Shown here: positions 7,836-16,060 of the stretch, piece by piece
Layout of the letters: every line of letters starts with the position of its first letter
How positions within the stretch are numbered: the stretch's first letter is position 1
Origin: Pelagibius litoralis
Lineage (GTDB): Bacteria > Pseudomonadota > Alphaproteobacteria > Kiloniellales > Kiloniellaceae
Assembly (NCBI RefSeq): GCF_011683915.1
Contig: NZ_JAAQPH010000019.1
Span: forward strand, 40,786 to 104,785
Reading direction: 5' to 3'
Length of the DNA stretch: 64,000 bases
Program-made: the position numbers and the translations under genes
Notes under the pieces: generated by a model
Databases searched by the model: none
What the model saw: the letters and a program-made list of their open reading frames with translations, nothing else
What the model was told of the DNA's origin: nothing

Positions 7836-8798
7836 ATGGCAATTTTCCGACACAGCGGTGAGATTCCCGACGAGGCGAAAGGCTGCCTTGTGGTTATCGG
7901 CAATTTCGATGGTGTCCACAAAGGGCATCAAGCCCTTCTGGCTGACGCCCGCGAAGTCGCCGGGCAGCTCGGCGTGCCCCTGGCGGTGCTGACCTTTGAG
8001 CCTCATCCGCGCTCGGTCTTTCAACCGGATCAGCCGCCCTTTCGCCTGACCTCGCTGCGGGCCAAGGCCCATGCCCTGCAGGAATTGGGCGTCGATCATC
8101 TTTTCGTCCTGCATTTCGACCGTGCCTTCTCGCTGAAGCCCGCAGAGGCCTTCGTCCAGGACATCCTGGTGGGCGATCTTGCGGCGCGCCATGTCGTGGT
8201 CGGCTGGGACTTCTGCTTCGGCCACAAACGCCAGGGCAACGTCGCCTTGCTGAAATCCATGGGCGCCAAGCTGGGCTTCGGCCTGACGGCGGTGGATCCG
8301 GTAATGACCGGCACCGGGGCGGTCTATTCCTCCTCGATCATCCGCCAGCAATTGCGCGAGGGTCAGCCGCAACAGGCGGCGCGCCTGCTCGGCCGCCCCT
8401 GGGAGATCGAAGGGCGGGTGGAGAAGGGCGACCAGCGCGGCCGTACCATCGGTTTTCCCACCGCAAACCTGTCGCTCGGCGACTATCTCTGCCCGGCGCC
8501 TGGCGTTTACGCCGTCTATGCCGGGCGCGATCCGGGTGTGGAACACGGTGAGGAGACCGCCTGGACCGCCGCTGTCGCGAACCTGGGGCGGCGGCCGACC
8601 GTCGCCGGCGAGGATCTGCGCCTGGAGGTTCACCTCTTCGATTTTGCCGGGGATCTCTATGGCGAAACCCTGCGGGTTCGCCTGATCGAGTTCCTGCGGC
8701 CGGAAAAGAAGTTTGACGGACTTGACGCTTTACAGGCACAAATCGCCCTCGATTGCGGCCAGGCCCGCGAAATTCTGGCCGGGATCGGCCCGAATTGA
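7836..8798 (+). CDS. ribF: Bifunctional riboflavin kinase/FAD synthetase
   Basis: A 320-residue enzyme making FMN from riboflavin and FAD from FMN. The N-terminal adenylyltransferase domain has GNFDGVHKGHQ (residues 22-32), the HxGH-type nucleotide motif, and SSSIIR near residues 166-171. The C-terminal kinase domain has GRTIGFPTANLSL, the conserved Thr-Asn of riboflavin kinases, and WTAAVANLGRRPTV. The order ribF-ileS-lspA is a conserved proteobacterial arrangement and here continues into ileS after 93 bp. No FMN riboswitch pattern was seen in the 226 bp upstream. Confidence 0.95.
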   Translation: MAIFRHSGEIPDEAKGCLVVIGNFDGVHKGHQALLADAREVAGQLGVPLAVLTFEPHPRSVFQPDQPPFRLTSLRAKAHALQELGVDHLFVLHFDRAFSLKPAEAFVQDILVGDLAARHVVVGWDFCFGHKRQGNVALLKSMGAKLGFGLTAVDPVMTGTGAVYSSSIIRQQLREGQPQQAARLLGRPWEIEGRVEKGDQRGRTIGFPTANLSLGDYLCPAPGVYAVYAGRDPGVEHGEETAWTAAVANLGRRPTVAGEDLRLEVHLFDFAGDLYGETLRVRLIEFLRPEKKFDGLDALQAQIALDCGQAREILAGIGPN

Positions 8799-8891
8799 GA
8801 GATTGGCCGTTGAGAGGTCGAAGGGGGCCGTGCCGATCCTGACCCGGCGGCGCCCGAAGTAACGAAAGCCCGAACCAAGAAGAACCACGCG

Positions 8892-11762
8892 ATGAGCGTC
8901 GACTACAAAGCCACCGTCTTCCTGCCGAAGACCGAATTTCCGATGCGCGCCGGCCTTGCCAAGCGAGAGCCGGAGACGCTTGCCCGCTGGGCTGAAATGG
9001 ACCTCTTCGCGCGCCAGCGTGAGGCCTCCCAGGGGCGCGAGAAGTTCATCCTGCACGACGGGCCGCCTTATGCGAACGGCCATCTTCATATCGGCCATGC
9101 CCTCAACAAGATCCTGAAGGACGTCATCAACCGCGCCCATCAGATGCTCGGCAAGAATGCGCACTATGTGCCGGGCTGGGACTGTCACGGCCTGCCCATC
9201 GAGTGGAAGATCGAAGAACAGTACCGCGCCGCCGGTAAGGATAAGGACGCGGTTCCGGTCCTTGAGTTCCGCCGCGAATGCCGCGACTTCGCCGCCGGCT
9301 GGGTGAAGGTCCAGACCGAGGAGTTCAAGCGCCTGGGTGTGCTTGGCGACTGGGAGCGGCCCTACACCACCATGTCCTTCGATGCCGAAGCGCAGATCGT
9401 GCGCGAGATCGGCAAGTTCCTCGACAACGGCGGGATCTACAAAGGCTCCCGCCCGGTGCTTTGGTCGGTGGTCGAGCGCACGGCGCTGGCCGATGCCGAG
9501 GTCGAGTATCACGACCATGTCTCGCAGACCATCTGGGTGCGCTTCCCGGTCGTCAAGGCGACCAATGCCCTGCTGGAAGACGCTTCGGTCCTGATCTGGA
9601 CCACCACCCCCTGGACCATCCCCGGTAACCGCGCCATCGGTTTCGGCGAAGAGATCGCTTACGGCGTCTGGCAGGTTGAGACGCTCGGCGAGGACAGCCA
9701 TGCCCGGGTCGGTGAAAAGCTGGTCCTGGCCAAGGATCTGGCCGAGACGGTGAAGGCCGACGCGAAAATCGAATCCTGGACGCATCTTGGCGATCTGCCC
9801 TCCGGCGAAGGCAGCGGCCTGGCCGGGACGCTCTGCGCGCATCCCTGGCGCGACTTTGCGCCGGCGGAGGGCGGCTATGGCTTCAACGTGCCGCTGCTGC
9901 CCGGCGACTTCGTCACCACCGAACAGGGTACCGGCTTCGTCCATATCGCCCCGGGCCACGGCGCCGACGACTGGGCGCTGGGCTTGCAGCACGGCATCGA
10001 AATTCCCCAGACCGTCGACGGCACCGGCGCTTTCTACGAGCATGTGCCCTTGCTGGCGGGCGCCCTGGTCTATGACGCCGACGGCAAGCCGGGCGACGCC
10101 AACGGCCGGGTCATCAAGGCCTTGGCCGAGTCCGAGCGGCTGCTGCACAAAAGCCGGCTGAAGCACAGCTATCCGCATTCCTGGCGTTCCAAGGCGCCGC
10201 TGATCTTTCGCAATACGCCGCAGTGGTTCATCTCCATGGAGACCAACGACCTGCGGAAGAAAGCGTTGAAAGCGATCGACGAGACCCGCTTCGTGCCGGG
10301 CACGGGCCGCAACCGCCTGCGTTCCATGATCGAACAGCGCCCGGACTGGTGCATCTCGCGCCAGCGCCTCTGGGGCGTGCCCCTGCCGATCTTCGTGGAG
10401 AAGAAAAGCGGCGAGCCGCTGCGCGATCCCGCGGTGGTCGAGCGGGTGGCCACGGCCTTTGAGGAAGAGGGCGGCGATGCCTGGTTCTCCAGCGATCCGC
10501 AGCGCTTCCTCGGCAACGAATACAAGGCCGAAGACTACGAGCAGATCACAGACGTGGTGGAGGTCTGGTTCGATTCGGGCTCGACCCACAGCTTCGTGCT
10601 GGAGGCGCGGCCGGAGCTGAAATGGCCCGCCGACCTCTATCTCGAAGGCTCGGACCAGCATCGCGGCTGGTTCCATACCTCCCTGCTGGAATCCGCCGGC
10701 ACCCGCGGGCGCGCACCCTATGACGCCGTGCTGACCCACGGCTTCATCCTGGAGGAGCAGGGCAAGGAGAAGATGTCGAAGTCGCGCGGCAACGCGCTCT
10801 CGCCGCAGGATGTCGTCGACAATCAGGGGGCCGATATCCTGCGCCTCTGGGTGGTCGCCTCGAATTACGAGGAGGATCTGCGTTTCGGCCCGGACATCCT
10901 GAAGTACCAGGGCGATGCCTACCGGCGCCTGCGTAATACGCTGCGCTACCTGCTCGGCAATCTCGACGGCTTCCATGAGAGCGAGCGCCTTGCCGCCGCG
11001 GACATGCCGGAGCTTGAGCGCTGGGTGCTGCATCGCCTGGCCGAAATCGACGCCCAGGTGCGAAAGAACGTCGAAGACTTCGATTTCCATGCGCTCTACC
11101 AGGCGGTCTATACCTTCTGTGCGGTGGACCTTTCTGCCTTCTACTTCGATGTGCGCAAGGACGTGCTCTATTGCGACCGGCCTGATTCCCTGCGCCGGCG
11201 GGCCTGCCGGACGGTCCTCGATGAAGTGTTCTCCTGCCTTACCGCCTGGCTGGCGCCGATCCTCTGCTTCACGGCGGAGGAGGCCTGGTGGACCCGTGGG
11301 GCGGGGCCGGAAGAGAGCGTCCACCTGCGTACTTTCCCGGAGGTGCCGGCCGGCTGGCGCGACGATGTCCTGGCCGACAAGTGGTCGAAAGTGCGCGATG
11401 TGCGCCGGGTCGTCACAGGGGCGCTGGAGTTGGAGCGCGCCGACAAGCGCCTGGGCTCCAGCCTGCAGGGGCACCCGGAAGTCTTCATCGGCCGCCCGGA
11501 GCTTTTGGACGCGGTGCGCGATGTCGCCCTGGATGATATCGCCATCACCTCGGCAATAACCCTGACCGAGGGCGACGGCCCGGCGGAGGCCTTCCGCCTG
11601 GAGGACGTGTCGGGCGTGGCGGTTTCGGTAAGCCTGGCCGAGGGCGACAAGTGCCAGCGCTGCTGGAAAGTCCTGCCGGAGGTAGGGCGGGCGGCTGATG
11701 CGCCGGAAACCTGCGCGCGTTGTGCCGATGCATTGCAGCATCTGGGTGCGGCGGCGCAATAG
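8892..11762 (+). CDS. ileS: Isoleucyl-tRNA synthetase
   Basis: A 956-residue class I aminoacyl-tRNA synthetase charging tRNA-Ile, with an editing domain that removes misactivated valine. Signature HIGH is in HLHIGH at residues 64-69 and KMSKS at 627-631. The editing CP1 insert (about 190-400) contains VLIWTTTPWTIPGNRA and GTGFVHIAPGHGADD. The end carries the Cys4 zinc element KCQRCW and CARC typical of bacterial type 1 enzymes, so mupirocin-sensitive architecture is expected. It lies between ribF and lspA in a likely operon. Confidence 0.98.
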   Translation: MSVDYKATVFLPKTEFPMRAGLAKREPETLARWAEMDLFARQREASQGREKFILHDGPPYANGHLHIGHALNKILKDVINRAHQMLGKNAHYVPGWDCHGLPIEWKIEEQYRAAGKDKDAVPVLEFRRECRDFAAGWVKVQTEEFKRLGVLGDWERPYTTMSFDAEAQIVREIGKFLDNGGIYKGSRPVLWSVVERTALADAEVEYHDHVSQTIWVRFPVVKATNALLEDASVLIWTTTPWTIPGNRAIGFGEEIAYGVWQVETLGEDSHARVGEKLVLAKDLAETVKADAKIESWTHLGDLPSGEGSGLAGTLCAHPWRDFAPAEGGYGFNVPLLPGDFVTTEQGTGFVHIAPGHGADDWALGLQHGIEIPQTVDGTGAFYEHVPLLAGALVYDADGKPGDANGRVIKALAESERLLHKSRLKHSYPHSWRSKAPLIFRNTPQWFISMETNDLRKKALKAIDETRFVPGTGRNRLRSMIEQRPDWCISRQRLWGVPLPIFVEKKSGEPLRDPAVVERVATAFEEEGGDAWFSSDPQRFLGNEYKAEDYEQITDVVEVWFDSGSTHSFVLEARPELKWPADLYLEGSDQHRGWFHTSLLESAGTRGRAPYDAVLTHGFILEEQGKEKMSKSRGNALSPQDVVDNQGADILRLWVVASNYEEDLRFGPDILKYQGDAYRRLRNTLRYLLGNLDGFHESERLAAADMPELERWVLHRLAEIDAQVRKNVEDFDFHALYQAVYTFCAVDLSAFYFDVRKDVLYCDRPDSLRRRACRTVLDEVFSCLTAWLAPILCFTAEEAWWTRGAGPEESVHLRTFPEVPAGWRDDVLADKWSKVRDVRRVVTGALELERADKRLGSSLQGHPEVFIGRPELLDAVRDVALDDIAITSAITLTEGDGPAEAFRLEDVSGVAVSVSLAEGDKCQRCWKVLPEVGRAADAPETCARCADALQHLGAAAQ

Positions 11763-11833
11763 CCCTGAAACGCAGTAATTCTGAAGCCATGAGCCCAGAA
11801 CGGGCAAACCGAAAAGGGTGATCTGAACAGACC

Positions 11834-12322
11834 ATGCAGCGGACTCTTGGCATTGCGGCGGTGGTTCTGGTGCTCGATCAGATCAGCAAGTGGCTGATCC
11901 TGGCCGTTGTGATGCAGCCCCCGCGGCGGATCCCGGTGACGGATTTCTTCAATCTGGTGCTGACCTACAATACCGGCGTCAGCTTTGGTCTGTTTCAGGG
12001 CGATTCGCCCTGGCGGCCCTACTTTCTGGCCGCTATCGCCCTGGCGGTGGTTGCCGGCCTGCTGATCTGGGTCCGGCGCCAGCCTGTCGGCCTTCTGCCC
12101 TATGGCGTGGGGGCGGTGGTGGGCGGCGCGATCGGTAACGTGATTGACCGGATGCACCAGCCGGGTGTGGTCGATTTCCTCGACTTCCATCTGGCCGGGT
12201 GGCACTGGCCGGCCTTCAACGTTGCCGACAGCGCCATTGTCTGTGGTGTCGCGCTGATCATTGTTGACGGCTTGTTCGAAGGCGGCAGGAAGAGTAAAAA
12301 AGAATCGGGGATAGGGAGGTAG
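11834..12322 (+). CDS. lspA: Lipoprotein signal peptidase II
   Basis: A 162-residue inner-membrane aspartyl protease that removes the signal peptide from prolipoproteins after lipidation. Four hydrophobic segments are visible. The catalytic aspartates are in GVVDFLDF (Asp114) and FNVADSA (Asp132), with the conserved NVIDR motif at 102-106 and TYNTGVSFGLF in the first periplasmic region. It follows ileS by 71 bp and is followed 6 bp later by a lipoprotein gene that would itself be an LspA substrate. Confidence 0.96.
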   Translation: MQRTLGIAAVVLVLDQISKWLILAVVMQPPRRIPVTDFFNLVLTYNTGVSFGLFQGDSPWRPYFLAAIALAVVAGLLIWVRRQPVGLLPYGVGAVVGGAIGNVIDRMHQPGVVDFLDFHLAGWHWPAFNVADSAIVCGVALIIVDGLFEGGRKSKKESGIGR

Positions 12323-12328
12323 TCAGCG

Positions 12329-12907
12329 ATGGAACCGAAGATGACTTTCCGCGTAGTGATTGTAAGCAGCCTTTTGCTGGGGCTTTCCGCCTGCGGCGGT
12401 TTCCAGGAACAGCTTGGTCTCACCAAGCAGTCACCTGATGAGTTTCGGGTCGTCTCCCGAGCGCCTTTGACGGTGCCGCCGGATTTCGCCCTGCGCCCGC
12501 CTGAGCCCGGTGCTGCGCGCCCTCAGGAAGGAACGCCTGCCCAGCAGGCCGAACGCGCGGTCTTCCGCAATGCCGCCGGGTTGCCGCCTGCGGCAACGCA
12601 GACGGCCATCAATCCCAACCGTTCCGCGGGTGAGCAGTCCCTGCTGAGCGCCGCCGGCGCACAGAGCGCCGAGCCCAACATCCGTCTTTTGGTTGATCGT
12701 GAGACAAAACAAATCAACTCTGAGTCGGATCGCTTCGTCGATGCCCTGGTCTTCTGGAACGATCAGTCGCCGGCGGGAACCATTGTCGATCCGCAGGCCG
12801 AACTGCGGCGTCTGCAGGAAAATGCGGCACTTGGCCGGCCATCGACGACCGGGGCGACCCCGCAGATCGAGCGCCGCCGCAGGGCGCCGCTGGAAGGCAT
12901 TTTCTGA
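12329..12907 (+). CDS. DUF3035 outer-membrane lipoprotein (BamF-like)
   Basis: A 192-residue lipoprotein. The signal peptide ends in the lipobox LSAC with the lipidated Cys at residue 22. The segment APLTVPPDFALRPP matches the conserved core of DUF3035 proteins, a family restricted to Alphaproteobacteria and, from my knowledge, related to BamF, a subunit of the beta-barrel assembly machine that shares a motif with BamC; this link should be treated as probable. The remainder is Gln/Ala/Pro-rich and probably flexible. GGGAGG directly overlaps the end of lspA and sets the ATG at 12329, so the two are co-translated. Confidence 0.82.
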   Translation: MEPKMTFRVVIVSSLLLGLSACGGFQEQLGLTKQSPDEFRVVSRAPLTVPPDFALRPPEPGAARPQEGTPAQQAERAVFRNAAGLPPAATQTAINPNRSAGEQSLLSAAGAQSAEPNIRLLVDRETKQINSESDRFVDALVFWNDQSPAGTIVDPQAELRRLQENAALGRPSTTGATPQIERRRRAPLEGIF

Positions 12908-13183
12908 TCGCGGCAAGCCTCTTGCGCGGCGAACAGTGGCGACGGCAACGCGGATTCGTGAACAAAGTTTCATTTCCTTAGGCCGGGCATCTGCTTGTAG
13001 CCTTGCCGCTGCGTGCCATATTGATCCTTAAGGATAATCCCGGAGCGCGATCGTTCCAGATTGAATCGATCAAGAACGCGAATCGCCCTCTTACTTGCTT
13101 GAGCAGCGCTTGACGGCTGCATTTGATGCGGCATGAAACGGTCAGGCGCTAAAGGGAGCGCAGCAGATGAAGGTCTCGCCAAG

Positions 13184-14545
13184 ATGAAGTCTCTCGCGCG
13201 TGTCGGCCGTTTCCTGGCCCTGGGCCTGCTGGCTCTTTCCGTCCAGACAGCCGTGCAGCCCGGCTCCGCCGCGGCCAAGGTCTTCGATCCCGTCAGTTTT
13301 ACCCTGGATAACGGCCTGCAGGTTGTCGTGGTGGTCAATCGGCGCGCGCCGATCGTCTATCACTCGGTCTGGTACCGGGTCGGCGCCGCCGACGAGCAGG
13401 CCGGCGAGTCCGGTCTGGCCCATTTCCTCGAGCATCTGATGTTCAAGGGCACCGAATCGCTGGCGCCGGGTGAGTTTTCCGAGATCATCGCCGCCAACGG
13501 TGGGCGCGAGAACGCCTTCACCTCCTGGGACTACACTGCTTATTTCCAGACCGTCGCCGCCGACCGGCTGGAGATCATGATGCAGCATGAAGCCGACCGG
13601 ATGACCAATCTGGTGTTGAGCGACGCGGTGGTGAACCCGGAACGCGATGTGGTTCGCGAGGAGCGGCGCAGCCGCATCGACAACGAACCGCGTGGCCAGT
13701 TGGGCGAGATCATCCGCGCCACCCAGTTCCTGAACCATCCCTATCGTATTCCCATCATCGGATGGGATCACGAAATCGAAGAACTGAGCACCGAGGCGGC
13801 CTTGCGCTTCTACAAGCGCTGGTATGCGCCGAACAACGCGATCCTCATCATCGCCGGCGATGTCGATCCGGTGGAGGTCCGGCGTTTGGCGGAGACCTAT
13901 TACGGCCCGATTCCGGCTGGCGAGTTTCCGCCCCGTCAGCGCGTCGCCGAGCCGCCGCAAAATGCGGCGCGCGAGGTGACCATGAGCAGCCCGCGGGTGC
14001 GCGAACCCTCCGTTTCGATCAGTTATCTGGCGCCCAGCTATCGCCAGGCCGAGGGCGCGGAAGCCTATGCGCTGCAGGTGCTTTCGGAGATCCTGGGCGG
14101 CGGCGCGACAAGCCGGTTGTACAGCCGCCTGGTGGTGGAGCAGGCTACGGCGGCCTCGGCGGGGGCGGGATACAGCCCCATGGCTTACGATTACACGACC
14201 TTCGATTTCTATGGCGCCCCGCGGCCGGGCGGCGAGATCGAAGCGGTCGAAGCGGCCCTGCGGGCGGAGATCGCCGTCCTGCTGGAAAATGGTGTCAGCG
14301 AAGCCGAAGTGGCGGCGGCCAAGAAGCGCATGGCTGCCAGTGCGGTTTTTGCCCGCGACAACCTGCGCACCGCGCCGCGGATCATCGGGACGGCACTGAC
14401 CACGGGAGGCAGCCTTGAAGCCATCGAGGCCTGGCCCGAGCGTATCGAGGCGGTGACCGCCGAAGAGGTGAACGCGGCCTTGAAGAAGGTGCTGCGCAGC
14501 GAGCAGTCGGTGACCGGCTATCTGCTGCCGAAGCCGACCACCTGA
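13184..14545 (+). CDS. M16-family zinc peptidase, catalytic member
   Basis: A periplasmic metallopeptidase of the pitrilysin/mitochondrial-processing-peptidase family. The ATG at 13184 gives a good signal peptide (SLARVGRFLALGLLALSVQ to SAAA); an in-frame ATG at 13133 adds 17 polar residues before it, and GAAGG lies 10 nt before the chosen start. The zinc motif HFLEH (residues 80-84 from this start) is intact, with the downstream REERRSRIDNEPRG segment carrying the third ligand Glu. It forms a tandem pair with the next gene, whose product lacks the zinc motif; such pairs assemble into heterodimers. The substrate is unknown. Confidence 0.88.
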   Translation: MKSLARVGRFLALGLLALSVQTAVQPGSAAAKVFDPVSFTLDNGLQVVVVVNRRAPIVYHSVWYRVGAADEQAGESGLAHFLEHLMFKGTESLAPGEFSEIIAANGGRENAFTSWDYTAYFQTVAADRLEIMMQHEADRMTNLVLSDAVVNPERDVVREERRSRIDNEPRGQLGEIIRATQFLNHPYRIPIIGWDHEIEELSTEAALRFYKRWYAPNNAILIIAGDVDPVEVRRLAETYYGPIPAGEFPPRQRVAEPPQNAAREVTMSSPRVREPSVSISYLAPSYRQAEGAEAYALQVLSEILGGGATSRLYSRLVVEQATAASAGAGYSPMAYDYTTFDFYGAPRPGGEIEAVEAALRAEIAVLLENGVSEAEVAAAKKRMAASAVFARDNLRTAPRIIGTALTTGGSLEAIEAWPERIEAVTAEEVNAALKKVLRSEQSVTGYLLPKPTT

Positions 14546-14622
14546 CCGCCCGGCCGATGCTTCGCCAGATGCTTCCCGAGGTACGTCGCCCGGGGCCAAA
14601 GACTGACCAGAGGATGAAAGAT

Positions 14623-16017
14623 ATGCGCGATCGCAAGCCAGGTGCTGCAACGCAGTCTGCGGCGATGCTGCCGGCCCGGACGTTTATCCTTGCCGGACTG
14701 CTTGTTGTTCTGACGGCCTTTGCGGCCTTTCAAGCCCGCGCGGTTGAGGTGCAGCGCGTCGTCAGCCCGGGCGGGATCGAGGCCTGGCTGGTCGAAGATC
14801 ACAGCAATCCGATCATCGCCTTGGAGCTTGCCTTCCGCGGCGGCGCCTCGCTGGACCCGGCAACCAAGCCGGGCCTTGCCTACATGGTCTCCACCCTGAT
14901 CGACGAGGGTGCGGGGCCGCTGGATTCCCAGTCATTCCAGGGGGCGCTGGATGACCTTTCCATCAACCTGCGTTTTCAGGCGGGTTTGGACGGCTTCAAC
15001 GGATCGCTTTCGACCCTGACCGAAAACAGCGGGCGGGCGTTTGAGCTTTTGCGCCTGGCGCTGACCGCGCCGCGTTTCGATCCGGAACCGGTTGAGCGGA
15101 TCCGCAGCCAGATCCTCTCCCGCCTTTCGCGCGAGGCCGAGGACCCGGATGTGATCGCCGGCCGGACCCTGCGCCGGTTGATGTTTCAGGAACACCCCTA
15201 TGCGCGTCCGACGCGCGGGACAGAGGCCAGCATCGCGGCGATTACCAGCGATGACCTGCACGGCTTCGTGCGGGCCCGCTTTGGCCGGGACGAGCTGTTC
15301 GTCGGCGTGGTCGGCGACATAACGCCCGAGGCGCTGAAGACCGTTCTCGATCAGACCTTCCTGCCCCTGCCGGTAAAGGCCGAGCCCTTCTCCGTCGCCG
15401 AGGCGGCGGTGCAGAGTGCCGGCGACCTGGTGGTGATCGAAAAGAACATTCCCCAGTCGGTGGTCTCTCTCGGCCAGGCTGGCATCAAACGCGATGATCC
15501 GGACTACTATGCCGCCTATGTGGTGAACCACGTTCTTGGTGGCGGCGGATTTTCCTCGCGCCTGGTTGAGGAGGTGCGCGAGAAGCGCGGCCTGGCTTAC
15601 TCGGTCTATTCCTATCTCGGCCCCCTGGACCACGGCGCCCTGGTGGGCGGCGGCGTTGCGACCCAGAACGAGCGGGTGGGCGAGTCCCTCGACCTGATTC
15701 GCGCGGAATGGGCCCGCATGGCCGATGAAGGGCCCAGCGCCGAGGAGCTGGAGCAGGCCAAGCGTTTCCTCACCGGCTCCTTTCCCCTGCGCTTTTCAAG
15801 CTCAGGCAATATCGCCGGCATGCTGGTGGGGATGCAGCTTGAAGACCTGGGCATCGACTATCTCGACAAGCGCAATTCCTTCATTGAGGCGGTCGATCTG
15901 GCGATGGCTCAGCGCGTCGCCAAACGGCTCTATCGGCCTGATGATCTGACCGTGGTCGTGGTTGGCGCCCCTGCCGGTGTCACCCCGACCCGTGAGGCCC
16001 CCGCCGGCGGCAGCTGA
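14623..16017 (+). CDS. M16-family peptidase homologue without zinc motif
   Basis: The partner of the preceding M16 peptidase, 464 residues. The ATG at 14623 is chosen because AGAGG lies 9 nt upstream and it leads into a signal peptide (FILAGLLVVLTAFAAFQARA). Where active members have HxxEH, this protein reads GLAYMVSTLIDEG, so it cannot bind zinc. The C-terminal half keeps the substrate-binding Arg/Tyr pair in LVEEVREKRGLAYSVYSYLG. In known bacterial and mitochondrial pairs the inactive subunit provides this Arg-Tyr site, so the two products probably form one periplasmic enzyme. It is separated from the first gene by 77 bp. Confidence 0.87.
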   Translation: MRDRKPGAATQSAAMLPARTFILAGLLVVLTAFAAFQARAVEVQRVVSPGGIEAWLVEDHSNPIIALELAFRGGASLDPATKPGLAYMVSTLIDEGAGPLDSQSFQGALDDLSINLRFQAGLDGFNGSLSTLTENSGRAFELLRLALTAPRFDPEPVERIRSQILSRLSREAEDPDVIAGRTLRRLMFQEHPYARPTRGTEASIAAITSDDLHGFVRARFGRDELFVGVVGDITPEALKTVLDQTFLPLPVKAEPFSVAEAAVQSAGDLVVIEKNIPQSVVSLGQAGIKRDDPDYYAAYVVNHVLGGGGFSSRLVEEVREKRGLAYSVYSYLGPLDHGALVGGGVATQNERVGESLDLIRAEWARMADEGPSAEELEQAKRFLTGSFPLRFSSSGNIAGMLVGMQLEDLGIDYLDKRNSFIEAVDLAMAQRVAKRLYRPDDLTVVVVGAPAGVTPTREAPAGGS

Positions 16018-16060
16018 AGCCGGTCGCTGCGTCGATCCGCTTCAGGCCGCTTCGCGGCGG

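Noticed and set aside
8730..11807. Very long open frame (about 1,025 codons) on the strand opposite ileS
   Set aside because: It mirrors ileS codon structure in GC-rich DNA, has no recognisable domains and no start signal. The ileS reading is certain.
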